DNA of 64,000 nt. Source: Scolanthus callimorphus (Eukaryota > Cnidaria > Anthozoa > Actiniaria > Edwardsiidae). Below the pieces are notes generated by a model, which saw nothing but the letters and a program-made list of their open reading frames with translations, was not told the DNA's origin and ran no database searches. The stretch lies in contig CM066919.1 of the NCBI GenBank assembly GCA_033964015.1, positions 14,115,646 to 14,179,645 of the forward strand, in the 5' to 3' direction. Made by a program: the position numbers and the translations under genes. Below, piece after piece: positions 30,078 to 41,700 of this stretch (positions are counted from its first letter, which is position 1; each line of letters begins with the position of its first letter).

Positions 30078-32733
30078 GAGCGGATGTCTGTAACGGTCGA
30101 CTCCAGCTGGAAAAATGGATTTTGACACTACATGTCAGAATGAAGCCTGTTATCAGCTGCTTCTAACGATATATTTTTTATCTCGTTGCGATTAATATTT
30201 TCGGAGAAATCCGGCCGAGTTTAGTATCGGGTCGAACATGGGGTTTGGGTAGCCTTCCGAGGCCGTTTTTACTGCACCAATAAAATATCAAAAATAAAAA
30301 CAAATGCAAGGCGCTTTGTGAAATTTAAGCTGGCAGAACTCAAGAGCACATAATTCTTGTCATTTGAAGCAGTTTTTTATTTCCCAGCGTTGAAAATTGA
30401 ATATTTTACGAATTTTTAAATAATTACACTTTTTTGGAGCCCCCATCTATAGGGTATCTTTGACTTGCTTTATCGGGTTGATCCATGTACATTTGACAAC
30501 TGAAATTAACTTAGGGTAATAGAACGATGATGGATGTTTACAAATATCAAATAACTTTTGTGGGCAAGCTACTTTTGTAACCAGAAGGAGGCAGTAAAAA
30601 TACCTTGACAATGGCGACTAAAGCTCACGGCATCACACTGTTGACTTGACAAGCGTGGAGGGAAAATCTTGCAAAAATCTCTGCTGAAACGAGAATAAGA
30701 GTCTAACAAACATCCTCAGACAATAATCATGGTTTCTCGCTTGAGTTTGAATCTGCAGAGATAAAATCAAAGCTCTCTAGTTTCAAAATTGTTGTTTACA
30801 TCTCGAAACACTAGAACCATGTGTTAACTTGACCTCGCCAAACAACACGAAAATCCACTTTTCGCCTGCAAACGAGCTCTATTTTTCCGTAAAGTAAAGA
30901 GAAACATCTTCGGAATATCCAAAAAACGTACCTTGCAAGCCATATTAGACAAGATTTAGGGCCATTTTAGTGGAGAACACGAGAATCTCTTCTCCGAGCC
31001 GTCAGTTTGGTAAGCATTGCGTGACGCTGGTCACGTGTGATTAACATACCCCAAGTGAGCACAGGTAGCCCGAAAAATGGAATACAGCGTTCTAACGGCG
31101 TAAGAACGTCGTACGGGATACGTTTTTGTTTATTATTAAATTCTTTCAACTACTAATAAATCATAAATTCCCTCTTGAGCAATGAGCGCTCCGCATATTT
31201 CACCGGAAAAGTGAACCTTGCACAAGTAAAACAGGATACCAAGGGACCATATCATCGAGTGACGGGGGTGGTACTAGGGGGACTTTTTAACATACAAATC
31301 AGTTTTATTTTTCTGTGGGTTGCCGGTGCAAATAATTTATTTATTGCATGTGTGAAAACAATTTATTTACTGGACATTTTGCTTTGAAACAATTTATTTT
31401 AGGTATTATGCAAATAATTTATTCTTCTAATTTTGATAATTGCGAAAACTTCCTCAAAAAGTAAACACAAGCTAGCACGCTCTCAACTGGTCAGGGACAA
31501 ACTCCTTCACAAGATGGATCTTGGACTTCGCGCGTGATCTGGTCGGCGCGAGTCTGTCAAGTTCCGGCGCAAGGTTCACTTTTCGGGTAAAATCAATATG
31601 CGAAGCGCTCATTGCCCAAGAGGGAATTTATGATTTATCAGTAGTGGTAGTAGTTAAAGAATTAATAATAAACAAAATAATATATCGCATACGACGTTAT
31701 TGAAGCCGTATAACGCTGTATTCCATTTTTCGGGCTACCTGTGCTCACTTGGGGTATGTTATTCACGTGACCAGCGTCGCGCAATGCTTGCCAAACTGAC
31801 GGGCTCGGAGAAGAGATTCTCGTGTTCCCCACTAAAATGGCCCTAAATCTTGTCTAATATGGCTTGCAAAGTATGTTTTTGAATATTCCGAAGGTGTTTC
31901 TCTTTACTTTACGGAAAAATAGAGCTCGTTTGCAGGCGAAAAGTGGATTTTCGTGTTGTTTGGCGAGGTCAAGTTAACACATGGTTCTATTGTTTCGAGA
32001 TGTAAATAACAACTTGGAAACTCGAGAGTCGATCGAGAGATTTTATTTTATCTCTGCAGATTCAAACTCTGGCGAGAAACCATGATTATTGTCTGAGGAT
32101 ATTTGTTAGACTCTTATTCTCGTTTAAGCAGAGATTTTTGCAAGATTTTCCCTCCACGCTTGTCAAGTCAACAGTGTGATGCCGTGAGCTTTAGTCGCCA
32201 TTGTCAAGGTATTTTTACCGCCTCCTTCTGGTTACAAAAGTAGCTTGCCCACAAAAGTTATTTGATATTTGTGAACATCTATCATCGCTCTATTACGCTG
32301 AGTAAATTTCAGTTCTCAAATGTACATGGATCTACCCGATAAAGCAAGTCAAAGATACCCTATAGATGGGGGCTCCAAAAAAGTGTAATTATTTAAAAAT
32401 TTGTAAAATATTCGATTTTCAACGCTGGGAAATAAAAAACTGCTTCTAATGACAAGAATTATGTGCTCATGAGTTCTGCCAGCTTAAATTTTCCAAAGCG
32501 CCTTGCATTTGTTTTTATTTTGATATTTTATTGGTGCGGTAAAAACGGCCTCGGAAGGCTACCCAAACCCCATGTTCGACCCGATACTAAACTCGGCCGG
32601 ATTTCTCCGAAAATATTGATCGCAACGAGATAGAAAATATATCGTTAGAAGCAGCTGATAACAGGCTTCATTCAGACATGTAATGTCAAAATCTATTTTT
32701 CCACCTGGAGTCGACCGTCACAGACATCCGCTC
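30078..32733. mobile_element. TTAA-flanked fold-back element P1 with ~1.15 kb arms
   Basis: TTAA (30074-30077) then GAGCGGATGTCTGTAACGGT; the right end ACAGACATCCGCTC then TTAA (32734-32737). The left arm 30078-31221 (1144 bp) and right arm 31569-32733 (1165 bp) are almost continuous reverse complements, e.g. CGAACATGGGGTTTGGGTAG versus CTACCCAAACCCCATGTTCG. The 347-bp loop has AATAATTTATTTATTG-like repeats and no protein. The TTAA target suggests a piggyBac- or Kolobok-type non-autonomous element. The transcript could form a kilobase duplex. Confidence 0.88.
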
Positions 32734-32739
32734 TTAAGA

Positions 32740-33530
32740 ATTGCAAAGCCGAAGGAATTTTCCATACAAGAACGGTCTTCGTGTTGACTTTGCCGGTGTT
32801 TGGAAAGGCGAATTCGGCATCGAAAAAGCAAAAATAACGTGTGTCTTGTTTCGATCTTCAATCAAGCAAAATGTTAAATACCAGACTGGAATGATACTAT
32901 GGAGGCTTCAATTGTTGCTGATGGCATGAACGAATGTCCATGAATTGGATGCAATCAAACCAAATTTGTTGAAAGTAGGCCAAATTTCGCGGCGAGCTGA
33001 TGCGTGGGGCAATTATGTTGATGATTACATTTGTATCCTTTTCGAAATCGCAAATAAATATGTAATTCTCATAAAAACAATGACCTTCCTTAAACATATT
33101 CAAATATAATGAGCTATAAAAACCTTCAATGTATAACCAAGAAGTACCAAACTCTGCCATGTTAATTCACTTCACTGAATTTTACATAAATTATAGCCCT
33201 GATTTAGAAATCCTAAAATATCTTCAAATCGGGCTTGTAGAATTTAGTCAAACTTCGGTTACACGTGGGCAATCAGTCAATCTCGAGATACCATAGAGCA
33301 TTTATTGAAAAAATATCGTTACGGCCTGAAACTGGGGTGAGAGTAAATTAGGCGTGGCCTGATTGTCACGTGATACTAACTCCGACCTCCCCAAATTTTG
33401 TACTGACATGTATTTCAGTCTATGTGTAGTAGGTATGTTATATTGGCTGCGCGATAGAAATCAACCTGTTTTTATATGAGGTTCAAAATTGGCTGGCATG
33501 GGTGCAAAATTACTGGGTCGATCCACCTTA
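32740..33530 (+). repeat. Dispersed repeat family Y, copy 1
   Basis: 33080-33530 aligns directly with 50745-51155, sharing GCTATAAAAACCTTCAAT, TAAATTATAGCCCTGATTTA, ATCGGGCTTGTAGAA, TACTGACATGTATTTCAGTC and GGCATGGGTGCAAAATTACT. Both end near a TTAA (33530; 51161). A piece of the same family lies inverted at 50385-50600. Class unknown. Confidence 0.65.
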
Positions 33531-33539
33531 AGTGGTACA

Positions 33540-33745
33540 GTTGACATCATCGTTTTCATTTTTATCCGGATTCGACCGTCCACACTTACACGATATGTAT
33601 GCGGATTCGTTCTTGTTCACTTTCAAACCTATACGGATTCGATGAAAACGATCAGCGTGTTAGTGTGGACGGAAGGCCTAAACGTATCAAAAAGTATACG
33701 GGTTCAAACGAAAACGCGTTAGTGTGGACGGGGTCTAAGAAAAAT
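33540..33745 (+). repeat. MITE-like piece with TAGTGTGGACGG motifs
   Basis: CGTCCACACTTACACG, TTAGTGTGGACGGAAGGCC and GTTAGTGTGGACGGGGTC occur inverted and direct, as in hAT-like MITE ends. Complete termini were not found. Confidence 0.4.
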
Positions 33746-33825
33746 CTGTCGGGAAAAAGGCTAGTGTATCTAGTCTACCTACGAAACTATCTGCCCCATA
33801 AATTCATCTGCGTTCACGTGTGGAT

Positions 33826-33898
33826 GTTTCGATGGTGTAATGGTTAGCACATCTGGCTAGGAATCCAGAGGACGTGGGTTCGATTCCCACTCGGGACA
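33826..33898 (+). tRNA. tRNA-like gene, AGG anticodon, irregular anticodon arm
   Basis: 73 bases fold as a cloverleaf. The acceptor stem is GTTTCGA/TCGGGAC, the D stem GTGT/GCAC, the T stem GTGGG/CCCAC with loop TTCGATT, and the discriminator A. Box A (TGGTGTAATGG) and box B (GGTTCGATTCC) are intact and ATTTTTC follows within 5 bases. The anticodon stem pairs only as TCTGG/CCAGA, leaving an 8-base loop CTAGGAAT. With AGG read as anticodon it would be proline-type. The extra base suggests a tRNA pseudogene or SINE head rather than a working tRNA. Confidence 0.7.
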
Positions 33899-33899
33899 G

Positions 33900-34190
33900 C
33901 ATTTTTCTCTATATTCTTTGTGTTTGTCTATATTTCCTTCTCTGGCTGGTTTCAGCTTGCTTGTGATAATTGTAATAATGAATGCCAACAGCCACACAAT
34001 GAGGTTCCTGTAGAAGGATCCAAATTGATACAGAGCAGTTTTCTTGTTATGAATATGAAGAGCAAAATGATGAAGAAAACCAGAACTTCTCACAGATCCA
34101 TGTTAAAAAATGATTATACTTATAAAACGTTTCGGTCTTCGACCTTCGTCAGTTAAAAACCTTATATATAGTGGTTTCAATAAAGTTTGT
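33900..34190 (-). repeat. Possible Penelope-like 3' tail downstream of the tRNA-like gene
   Basis: The minus strand reads AACTGACGAAGGTCGAAGAC then CGAAACGTTTTATAAGTATA, the GACGAAGGYCGAAACGT signature I associate with Penelope-like element tails. A similar CCGCCGAAACGTCGATTTAA occurs at 51364-51383. No coding part. Confidence 0.35.
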
Positions 34191-34365
34191 CACCCAAAAG
34201 ACTAAAGCCTACAAGCTGTCGGCGGCAAGCCTTGCGAGACATTTGTTGTTTACGCGCGTGTTGGGAACGGCGCGATTTAAATTTATAGTGCACTTCAAAT
34301 CTCAAATTGGAGGGCGCAAGAACTTTATTCTTAAACGTGAACGACAGTACTACGTACAGCATTAA

Positions 34366-37084
34366 GAGCGCCTGTCTGTAAATATCACAGATCGGCGTCA
34401 AAATGCGAAATTACAAAATCGCTCAAATTTGGTCAAAAGTTAGGCCTACATGAAGGATTTATGCTGTGATAATTTCAGGTCGATCAGATAAATATTTTTC
34501 GGGAACGACGACGGAAGTGATTTTCCCGAGCAAACTCGCTATTTCGGGGCATGTTTCACCTAATTCAAAAGATCGCGAAAAACTCCTATACGTGCTAAAT
34601 GGACCCAAGTAATAAACACAGATCCTTAAAGACGACAAGATAAGCTTTCATTCAAGTGGTTTGTCAACCATTTCCGTTAAAAAATAAATATTTTATGGAT
34701 TTTTGAATAATTATCATTTTTTTCGTCTATTTTATCAAGGCCCAAATCGATGGCTAATATCTCCGATGAGACGCGGAATTTCTCAAATATTTAATATCCC
34801 GGGAAGAGATCTATCCTTCTTCTTCTGATTTATCAAATAAAATTTTGAGGCAATTAAAATCCCGAACTTTCACAGCGCAGAAATTGACCTCTATCGATTA
34901 CCGATAATAGGACACATTCCAGGCACTTCATGTCACGAACTTTCAAAACATTCACTCACCTGGCCAAGAATCCAGTAATCCACAGCAAATGAACTTCCTC
35001 AGTTGTCGAGTAACAGTCTTGCGTGTTGTTTAGAAGGTGCTTTGAGTCAATTCACTCAAAAATCGTTTCATTCTTGGCAGTATTCCTTCATTATCCCAGT
35101 AAACACCAGTATTCGCAAGCAAACAGCAGCGGCTTGTGGGATTCTCCATTTATGCCGAATCTATCCAAATTCATCCAGCTATTTACATTTCAAGGAAGCA
35201 AATAACCCATGTAAATCCTCGGTCGTACGTTATATCCGAGTACTTCATGAAAACCAAGTAAAAATTACCGCGACATTCACGCGGTGCGAAAGCATTATTC
35301 TCCCGGGGGGGGGGGGGGGGGGGGACTCCCAATATTTTAGACGGGGATGCTCGTCGGGAAAATTGATTTTGACCCTAAGGGATAGCAAAATGGGTGTGGC
35401 AAACAGAAAATTTACCCCTAAAAGAGAGCAAATTTGGCGTAGCGACCGCCGAATTTACCCCTAAAAGATAGCAAATTTTAGGGTTTTCAACCAAGTTTCC
35501 TTTGTAAATATCGGTTCTGGTGTCAGTACCAATATATTTCTGGGCAAGGATTGGCCTGAGACTCCCCTAAGGGATAGCGCTGATTTTAAACACCCCAAGA
35601 GATAGCACGTCTGTCAATTTTATACCCTAAGGGATAGGACGAGCACCCCCGTCTGAAAATATGGGGAGTCCCCCTCCCGGGATTATTCTCCAGCAAACAG
35701 CAGCATTCATGCTGAATCTATCCAAATTTATCCAGCTATTTACACTCCACAGAAGCAAATAACCCTTGTAAATCTTCGGTCGTATGTTATATCGCAGCAA
35801 TTCATGAAAATAAAGTAAAATTTTAGCGCGACGTTCACGCGGTGCGAAGTTCAAGTAACCACGTTCTCTCTTCGACTGTCAACTGAAGTGCGTGACGAGC
35901 CCTGGGCCTGTCACGCTTTGCCTTGCCTGGCTATGACGTCACAGGCTTTTGCTACCCGCCTAAGAAGTGTAGTTCGGCTGCGAGAGACTAACAACATTGG
36001 ATTTCGCGCTTGAAAAGGGCTTCATTCCCCAGGAAACAAGACAAGGCAATCACCTCATAAGCAAGGAGCAATTAGTTTTAATTTGATTTCAAGTGTTGGA
36101 ATATATTTCTCCTCAAAGTGACCTTTTTAACAGTACTTTCCTGATCCTTGTGCTCGAACTTCGCACCGCGTGAATGTCGCGGTAATTTTTACTTGGTTTT
36201 CATGAAGTGCTCGGATATAACGTACGGCCGATGATTTACATGGGTTATTTACTTCCTTGAAATGTAAATAGCTGGATGAATTTGGATAGATTCGGCATAA
36301 ATGGAGATCCCACAAGCCGCTGCTGTTTGCTTGCGAATTCGGGTGTTTACTTTGGGATAACGAAGGAATACTGCCAAGAATGAAACGATTTTGGAGTGAA
36401 TTGACTCAAAGCACCTTCTAAACAACACGCAAGACTATTACTCGACAACTGAGGAAGTTCATTTGCTGTGGATTACTGGATTCTTTGCCAGGTGAGTGAA
36501 TGTTTTGAAAGTTCGTGACATGAACTGCCTGGAATGTGTCCTATTATCGGTAATCGATAGAGGTCAATTTCCGCGCTGTGAAAGTTCAGGATTTTAATTG
36601 CCTCAAAATTTTATTTGATAAATCAGAAGAAGAAGGATAGATCTCTTCCCGGGATATTAAATATTTGAGAAATTCCACGTCTCATCGGAGATATTAGCCA
36701 TCGATTTGGGCCTTGATAAAATAGACGAAAAAAATGATAATTATTCAAAAACCATAAAATATTTATTTTTTAACGGAAATGGTTGACAAACCACTTGAAT
36801 GAAAGCTTATCTTGTCGTCTTTAAGGATCTGTGTTTATTACTTGGGTCCATTTAGCACGTATAGGAGTTTTTCGCGATCTTTTGAATTAGGTGAAACATG
36901 CCCCGAAATAGCGAGTTTGCTCGGGAAAATCACTTCCGTCGTCGTTCCCGAAAAATATTTATCTGATCGACCTGAAATTTTCACAGCATAAATCCTTCAT
37001 GTAGGCCTAACTTTTGACCAAATTTGAGCGATTTTGTAATTTCGCATTTTGACGCCAATCTGTGATATTTACAGACAGGCGCTC
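34366..37084. mobile_element. TTAA-flanked fold-back element P2 with two 925-bp arms
   Basis: TTAA (34362-34365) then GAGCGCCTGTCTGTAAATAT; the right end ACAGACAGGCGCTC then TTAA (37085-37088). Arms 34366-35290 and 36160-37084 are both 925 bp by coordinates and nearly exact reverse complements. The terminus GAGCGNNTGTCTGTAA is shared with P1, so they are one family with different interiors. The centre carries a nested element (35302-35681) and a diverged direct repeat of part of the left arm (35692-35860). Open frames in the arms are not genes. Confidence 0.88.
35302..35681. mobile_element. 380-bp element nested in P2, CCCGGGGG...GACTCCC ends
   Basis: The left end CCCGGG, a long G run, then GACTCCCAATATTTTAGACG; the right end CGTCTGAAAATATGGGGAGT then CCCCCTCCCGGG. 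Flanked by ATTATTCT on both sides (35294-35301, 35682-35689), an 8-bp duplication that can be read as up to 10. The interior has repeats of ACCCCTAAAAGAGAGCAAAT type. 8-bp duplications fit hAT-like elements. Confidence 0.75.
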
Positions 37085-37088
37085 TTAA

Positions 37089-38640
37089 GCTGTCCATTCT
37101 ACTTTTCACGCTTTTCCTTTGTCAAGGAGGAAATCAAATACTGACGGGGTATTTTGTGAGATGATTGCATGAGATCCGAACTACTGAAACTCCGCTGGAA
37201 TATTCTGTAGAACAAATATCTAAAGAAAGAAATATTTCGAAAATTCTATTCTGTTTTGCGTCCGTCCGTTTTTGCTAGTCATCTACACCTTCAGAGATAT
37301 AATGAAAGTAAATTCTCGGAACGCTCGCGTAGAAATTCAAAACGCGCTATATTAATAAATAGTCATAATACATCTTCAGCTAGACACTTCCCTGGCTAGA
37401 CTGGAATTAAGCTACCCTTTGGCTTCCTTGACTCGAATGTTTAATTTTCCGGTTCAAGAAAATTGGCAACTGTTTTCTTGCGTAAAATCGCCAATCGCCC
37501 AACAGTAAATTTTGAGGTCGCGTAGCAATGCATACGGTGGTAAATCTACATGAAAAGATAAACTTCATATCCCCAAGCACCGATGTATTATTCTATTTAT
37601 TATATAAACTTTTTTTGTGAAAACAATTCGATACATTTCATGGGTGAATTATCTTAATTTTTCAGACGTGGGAATTATGATATTTCTCACTGGCCGAAAT
37701 CCTGATATAAAACACTAAAGTTTATATAACGAATGCTTTTATTACCAGACACAGCACTATTGCAAGGATTTCAAACTCCTACCCTGAAATTTTGCTTTGC
37801 CTAGGGGTCTTACATTGTAATTCCAAGGTCACTTTTATCACCCCTCTCCCTTGAATTCAGGGGAATGGGAAATTCTTCCTCAAGCAAAATTTTGTAATTT
37901 TAGGCCTCAAGACAACCAAAAATCCATAAGGGTTTGGGGGTGGGTTGTATGGTGGGCGGATCTTCAGAATAAAAGCGATGGTAGGGATGCCTGTCTGGAA
38001 ATCAGAGCAACTACCCTAAAAATATATACCAAGCAGTGATAACAAATATGACCCTAAAAACACTGTTCAAAATAGGGCATACAAAATACTTAAACCCTGT
38101 GGTAATATAGGAGAGGTGGTAACTTTGTTGGTAACTTGTTTTATCTTGCAAGTTGTGATACTTCATGTTGATTGCAGTTACTAATCTGAGGTTTCTACAC
38201 CTAAAAAATACTAATCATTTCCCTCGTCTGGTGTTCTCCTGCCCTGGTTTCCCCTGTCCTTGTTTTTTATTTATTTATTTAATTGAGTGGTCATTGTAAT
38301 TTTAGCATGGGAAGGACAAATTAAATATCTAACACAGGTATTAGAGATTTTCCAACTTTTATTATCTATGATTGGGGGGAGGGGCTCTATATGAGAAAAG
38401 GGGCGTTGCAATTTTTTTTGGAACCTCAAAGGGGGTGTTCTGGCATTTTTTTGCAGTTAAAATTGGGGACTTGAAATTAATTCTAGTAAAAGACAGCTAT
38501 TATAACAGAAGATTATTCTTGTAGATAACAATTTGCTAATTTATTATTGTAGATAGCAGTTTGCTAATGATGTGACTTAGAAATTGCCTCATGCTCCTCA
38601 GATTTTTTATATTATCAATTACCACTTATCATATACAGTA
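37089..38640. other. No gene recognised
   Basis: AT-rich intronic sequence without a convincing frame, including an ATTTATTTATTTA stretch at 38268-38281. The 62-codon frame at 37851 has no support. Confidence 0.4.
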
Positions 38641-38772
38641 TCTTGTTATTCATGTTTAGCACAAAAAAGAAAGAAGTTGTCATTCTAAAGAAGAATTTGT
38701 TTTTTTACCATCTTTCATTCAGTATAATAATTGGGAGCTCCGCTTTTAGGCAGTGCCTAAATCTATATATTA
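38641..38772 (+). mobile_element. Helentron-like 3' end D
   Basis: TTGGGAGCTCCGCT then the hairpin TTTAGGCAGTGCCTAAA and TCTATATATTAG. Compared with A-C the inner hairpin bases change from GCC/GGC to GGC/GCC, keeping pairing. The body to the left is short. The end abuts a LINE fragment on the opposite strand. Confidence 0.7.
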
Positions 38773-38810
38773 GTTTGTTTCCCCGTGTTGGTTTTGAACC
38801 GAGTTTTGTA

Positions 38811-39068
38811 TCAGTTATTTTGGTAAGCATATCTTGTGTTGTATGAGTGTATGATTTTTGCATAAATAAAAGAGTTGTTGAAGATAAGTGGTACATTTTT
38901 TTTATGCCCGTGATGTATGAATTTAAGTGCCTGAAGTTGATAGATATTGTTTACATTTAATAGATCTAGAAGATTGAGTAGAGGAAGTGCAGATGGGGTG
39001 TGCTTGCCATACAAAACTACAAGGAAGATTACCCTAGCAAGATGGTTCCGTTTTATTTGAAGTCGATT
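38811..39068 (-). pseudogene. LINE RT C-terminal tail, interrupted at its end
   Basis: Minus-strand frame NRLQIKRNHLARVIFLVVLY ... PLLNLLDLLNVNNIYQLQAL ... FNNSFIYAKIIHSYNTRYA. This is the non-LTR retrotransposon tail pattern (LQI-QNR-VRII ... PLF--L-ILKL-DIY-LQ--KF ... IH-YNTR). After a frameshift the following minus-strand sequence still reads LGSKPTRGNK near 38780 and is cut by element D, so D either inserted into or recombined with the LINE. Confidence 0.72.
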
Positions 39069-39152
39069 TATTCGAGTCTTATATGCACTCATAAATATTC
39101 TAAAAACACCTCCTTTGGTAAATTTAAAATACCCGAAACAGACGAGACTTAT

Positions 39153-41343
39153 TACTCGGGCTTCCTGTGGGAACCCGAGTCGTAAATTGGGATCCTTATG
39201 TTCTGCTTTCGGACGCATGGAGCAGAGTCACGTGAGTTGGTGAGCCAATGAAAGCGCTGCAACAGGAAAGTGAGGCTTTTTTGTAACAACAACAGAAATT
39301 ACATGAATCCTTCTCTCAACTCGAACGAACATTCCATAAGCTTCTGTGGCCAGGAAGTTTTTGTTGTTTACATCACCTCTATGCCTAGTGTTTCATCCTT
39401 AATTCTCTAGACTTTGATGCTCAAATCCGCATTTTGCTTGAGTGGGCGTCTAGTCGTTTATAAAGAAGGAAAAGCGAAAACACCACTGTCTGTGAAACCT
39501 GGATTATATGACGCAAGAAAGAAATATGTTGCATCTGTTTATATTCGAGGTTAATTTGATTCTACTGCAGCGCTTTCACACGCACGCTAATTCCAGTCCT
39601 TAGACATATGTATTTAATATTTTTTTCGCAGATACACAATTTCCTCGAATATGCTGCATTTTATTTTAAAACAGAAATGCATTGTTCAAAGCCAGTTCTT
39701 TTAGGTATTCCATTACAGTGTCGAATCTCACTCGAATCGAATCTATATACACTCATTCTTAGTCAACTGTGCGTTCGCGAATTTGTTTAACGTGCGGCGA
39801 CTGGTTTTTAGTGGACAACTCGGTTCGCTTAGTGATTCCCCGCTGTATCGGCTGCATTGAATGAAAATTCTTTCGCACACTGCCAGGAATAAAATGCCTA
39901 GTGGTTTCTCTTCTGGCTTAATGATTAATGGATCTGTTTTGACAAGTGCCTATCGACAGTTTACACACTTTATCGGCACAGACTTACGCTTTAGTGAAAA
40001 TATCCTTAGAATGTTTCCCAGTGATTCAGAGCGATTTACAAGTTTGCGAGTTCTTGCTTACAAATCATCTTTCTCTTAGAATTAATGAAGCATCGACTAA
40101 AAGTGCAAGAACGACCAAATTTGAATGCATTTTTTCAAAAAAATTCTGGGGCTAATGTACTGTTCAAGGCCTAAGAAGATATGCCTTAAAATAAAATACC
40201 TTTAGAAATTAACAGAGTTGTGTGCTTTTTTTAGCGTTGAAGTTCGGTTCATCTGAGGCCTCTTGGAAAGGTATCGAACGCGCACTGCGTATCAGCGGCA
40301 AATCGCTTGTACATTACGCATTTACGTCACACACTCGAGAATCACACTCGAGAATTGTAATCTATAAACAGCTGTATTCACACTAGAGGACGGAAAACTC
40401 GTCATGACGGGGTTTTCGTCTGACCAGTTTTCCGTCTGATATGAATTCAGACGATTTCTCGTCAAAAATCCGTCTCGTCCCGGTTTCACACCAAGAGGAG
40501 TTTTCCGTCCGGAGGAAAAACTCGTCTGTGACGAGTTTTCCGTCTCTATTGTGAATACGGCTAATATGAATAGCTCCTTTTCAAGCTCAAGTCCTCAAAA
40601 TCTGCTTTCGCGCGGAATTTTCAGGGAGATCGTATTGAGTGTGCGATGTCTCGAGTGTGTGACGTCATTTTACATTCGGTTGCACCAGCCAAATTCATTT
40701 CATTTCCGGTACGCTTTTTCAAGATGGCGGGCGATCTCCAAATTCCTTATCGGGCTATTTTGCCCGTTAAACTCAGATATGATCAAAAACGACTTCCACA
40801 CATTATTACTAGATACTGCTTCTTTAATACTTCCACATCAACGAAGTTATACGTTTCTGGTCGTTCTGGCACTCTAAAGTATTTTCGTCATGAAAAAAGA
40901 AGCAAACAAGTTTTTTAAACGCACTAATGAGAGCTACAATGGAAGAAGGATTTAAATTTAATTTAAGGTTATTCGCTTGTTTTGCAAGGCGCACTCTATT
41001 CTGCGCACGGACGCGCGATCAATTCGTTCGAAAATGACGATATCTAACGCGCTCGCAAAAGCTAAAAATCCCCACAAATACAAAGAAAAAGTTGCTTTGT
41101 GGGATATTGCACGAAAACAAGAATGGATGCAGCAATGTTTTATTTTGCCGTCTTCATAAGTCTATCATTTTCCTGCGTGGCGTGATCCCGAAGTCGCTCG
41201 CTTCACTAATCTCTGGTATTGAATCTTCCATAGATTGCATGACAAATAAAGGCTGCCTAGATAAATCACAAAATAACTACGCGTTGAATTTGTCAAATTT
41301 TTCACTCAATTCTATTTGACAATATACACAGAAGCCCGAGTTT
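39153..41343. mobile_element. Putative 2.2 kb element with ACTCGGGCTTC ends
   Basis: ACTCGGGCTTC at 39153 and GAAGCCCGAGT ending 41343. The flanks (AACACCTCCTTTGGTAAATT ... GACGAGACTTA on the left; GAAAATTACACCGTTTGGTA on the right) are contiguous, inverted, at 59590-59672, which serves as an empty site. The interior has several short frames (39861-40079, 40551-40877, 40977-41159) without recognised domains, and a MITE at 40370-40562. The right junction is untidy, so boundaries are approximate. Confidence 0.5.
40370..40562. mobile_element. 193-bp MITE with AGCTGTATTCACACTAGAG ends
   Basis: The right end is CTCTATTGTGAATACGGCT, 17 of 19 bases matching inverted. The inside repeats GACGGAAAACTCGTC and its complement four or five times. 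The same end sequence AGCTGTATTCACACTAGAGT occurs alone at 60500. Confidence 0.75.
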
Positions 41344-41589
41344 ACGCAGTCACGCGTCTTGTATATGAAGAAAATTACACCGTTTGGTAGTACAGAGATT
41401 GCTTAATTATTAAAGGGGCTGGACCGACCAAGATTTGGCGAAAACTGGTCACCCAAAATCCTTATCCGCTATCTGCACATGCTTGAAATTCTATGTCACA
41501 GTAGCAATACTCTCAGGTCGTTGACTTTCTTTTATAACCAGTTTTTTTCCTTTTGTTTGAGAAAGTGTACCTGTATAATAGCGCATTTC

Positions 41590-41700
41590 TTAGCGGAGCT
41601 CCCGCGGGCTACGAAGGCGCCCGCGTAGCGGCGCCCCATAGCTACATGCAGGAGAAAAAGGAACAAAACAAAAGTGTATATGCATCGACTGATTCTGTGA
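41590..41700 (+). mobile_element. Helentron-like 5' end E
   Basis: TTAGCGGAGCTCC, then the GAA-containing hairpin CGCGGGC ... GCCCGCG, then GGCGCCCCATAGCTACATGC, AAAAGTGTATATGCATCGAC. The last part is shared with element G (minus, 62611). Its own 3' end could be F at 46262, giving a 4.7 kb element, but the pairing is not established. Confidence 0.6.

Noticed and set aside
33857..34093. Minus-strand frame ending CCPEWESNPRPLDS
   Set aside because: The WESNPRP string is the antisense translation of a tRNA T-arm (box B), a well-known artefact.
35003..35464. 153-codon plus-strand frame
   Set aside because: It runs along the left arm of fold-back P2 and across the G-run of the nested element. 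The mirrored arm lacks the same frame.
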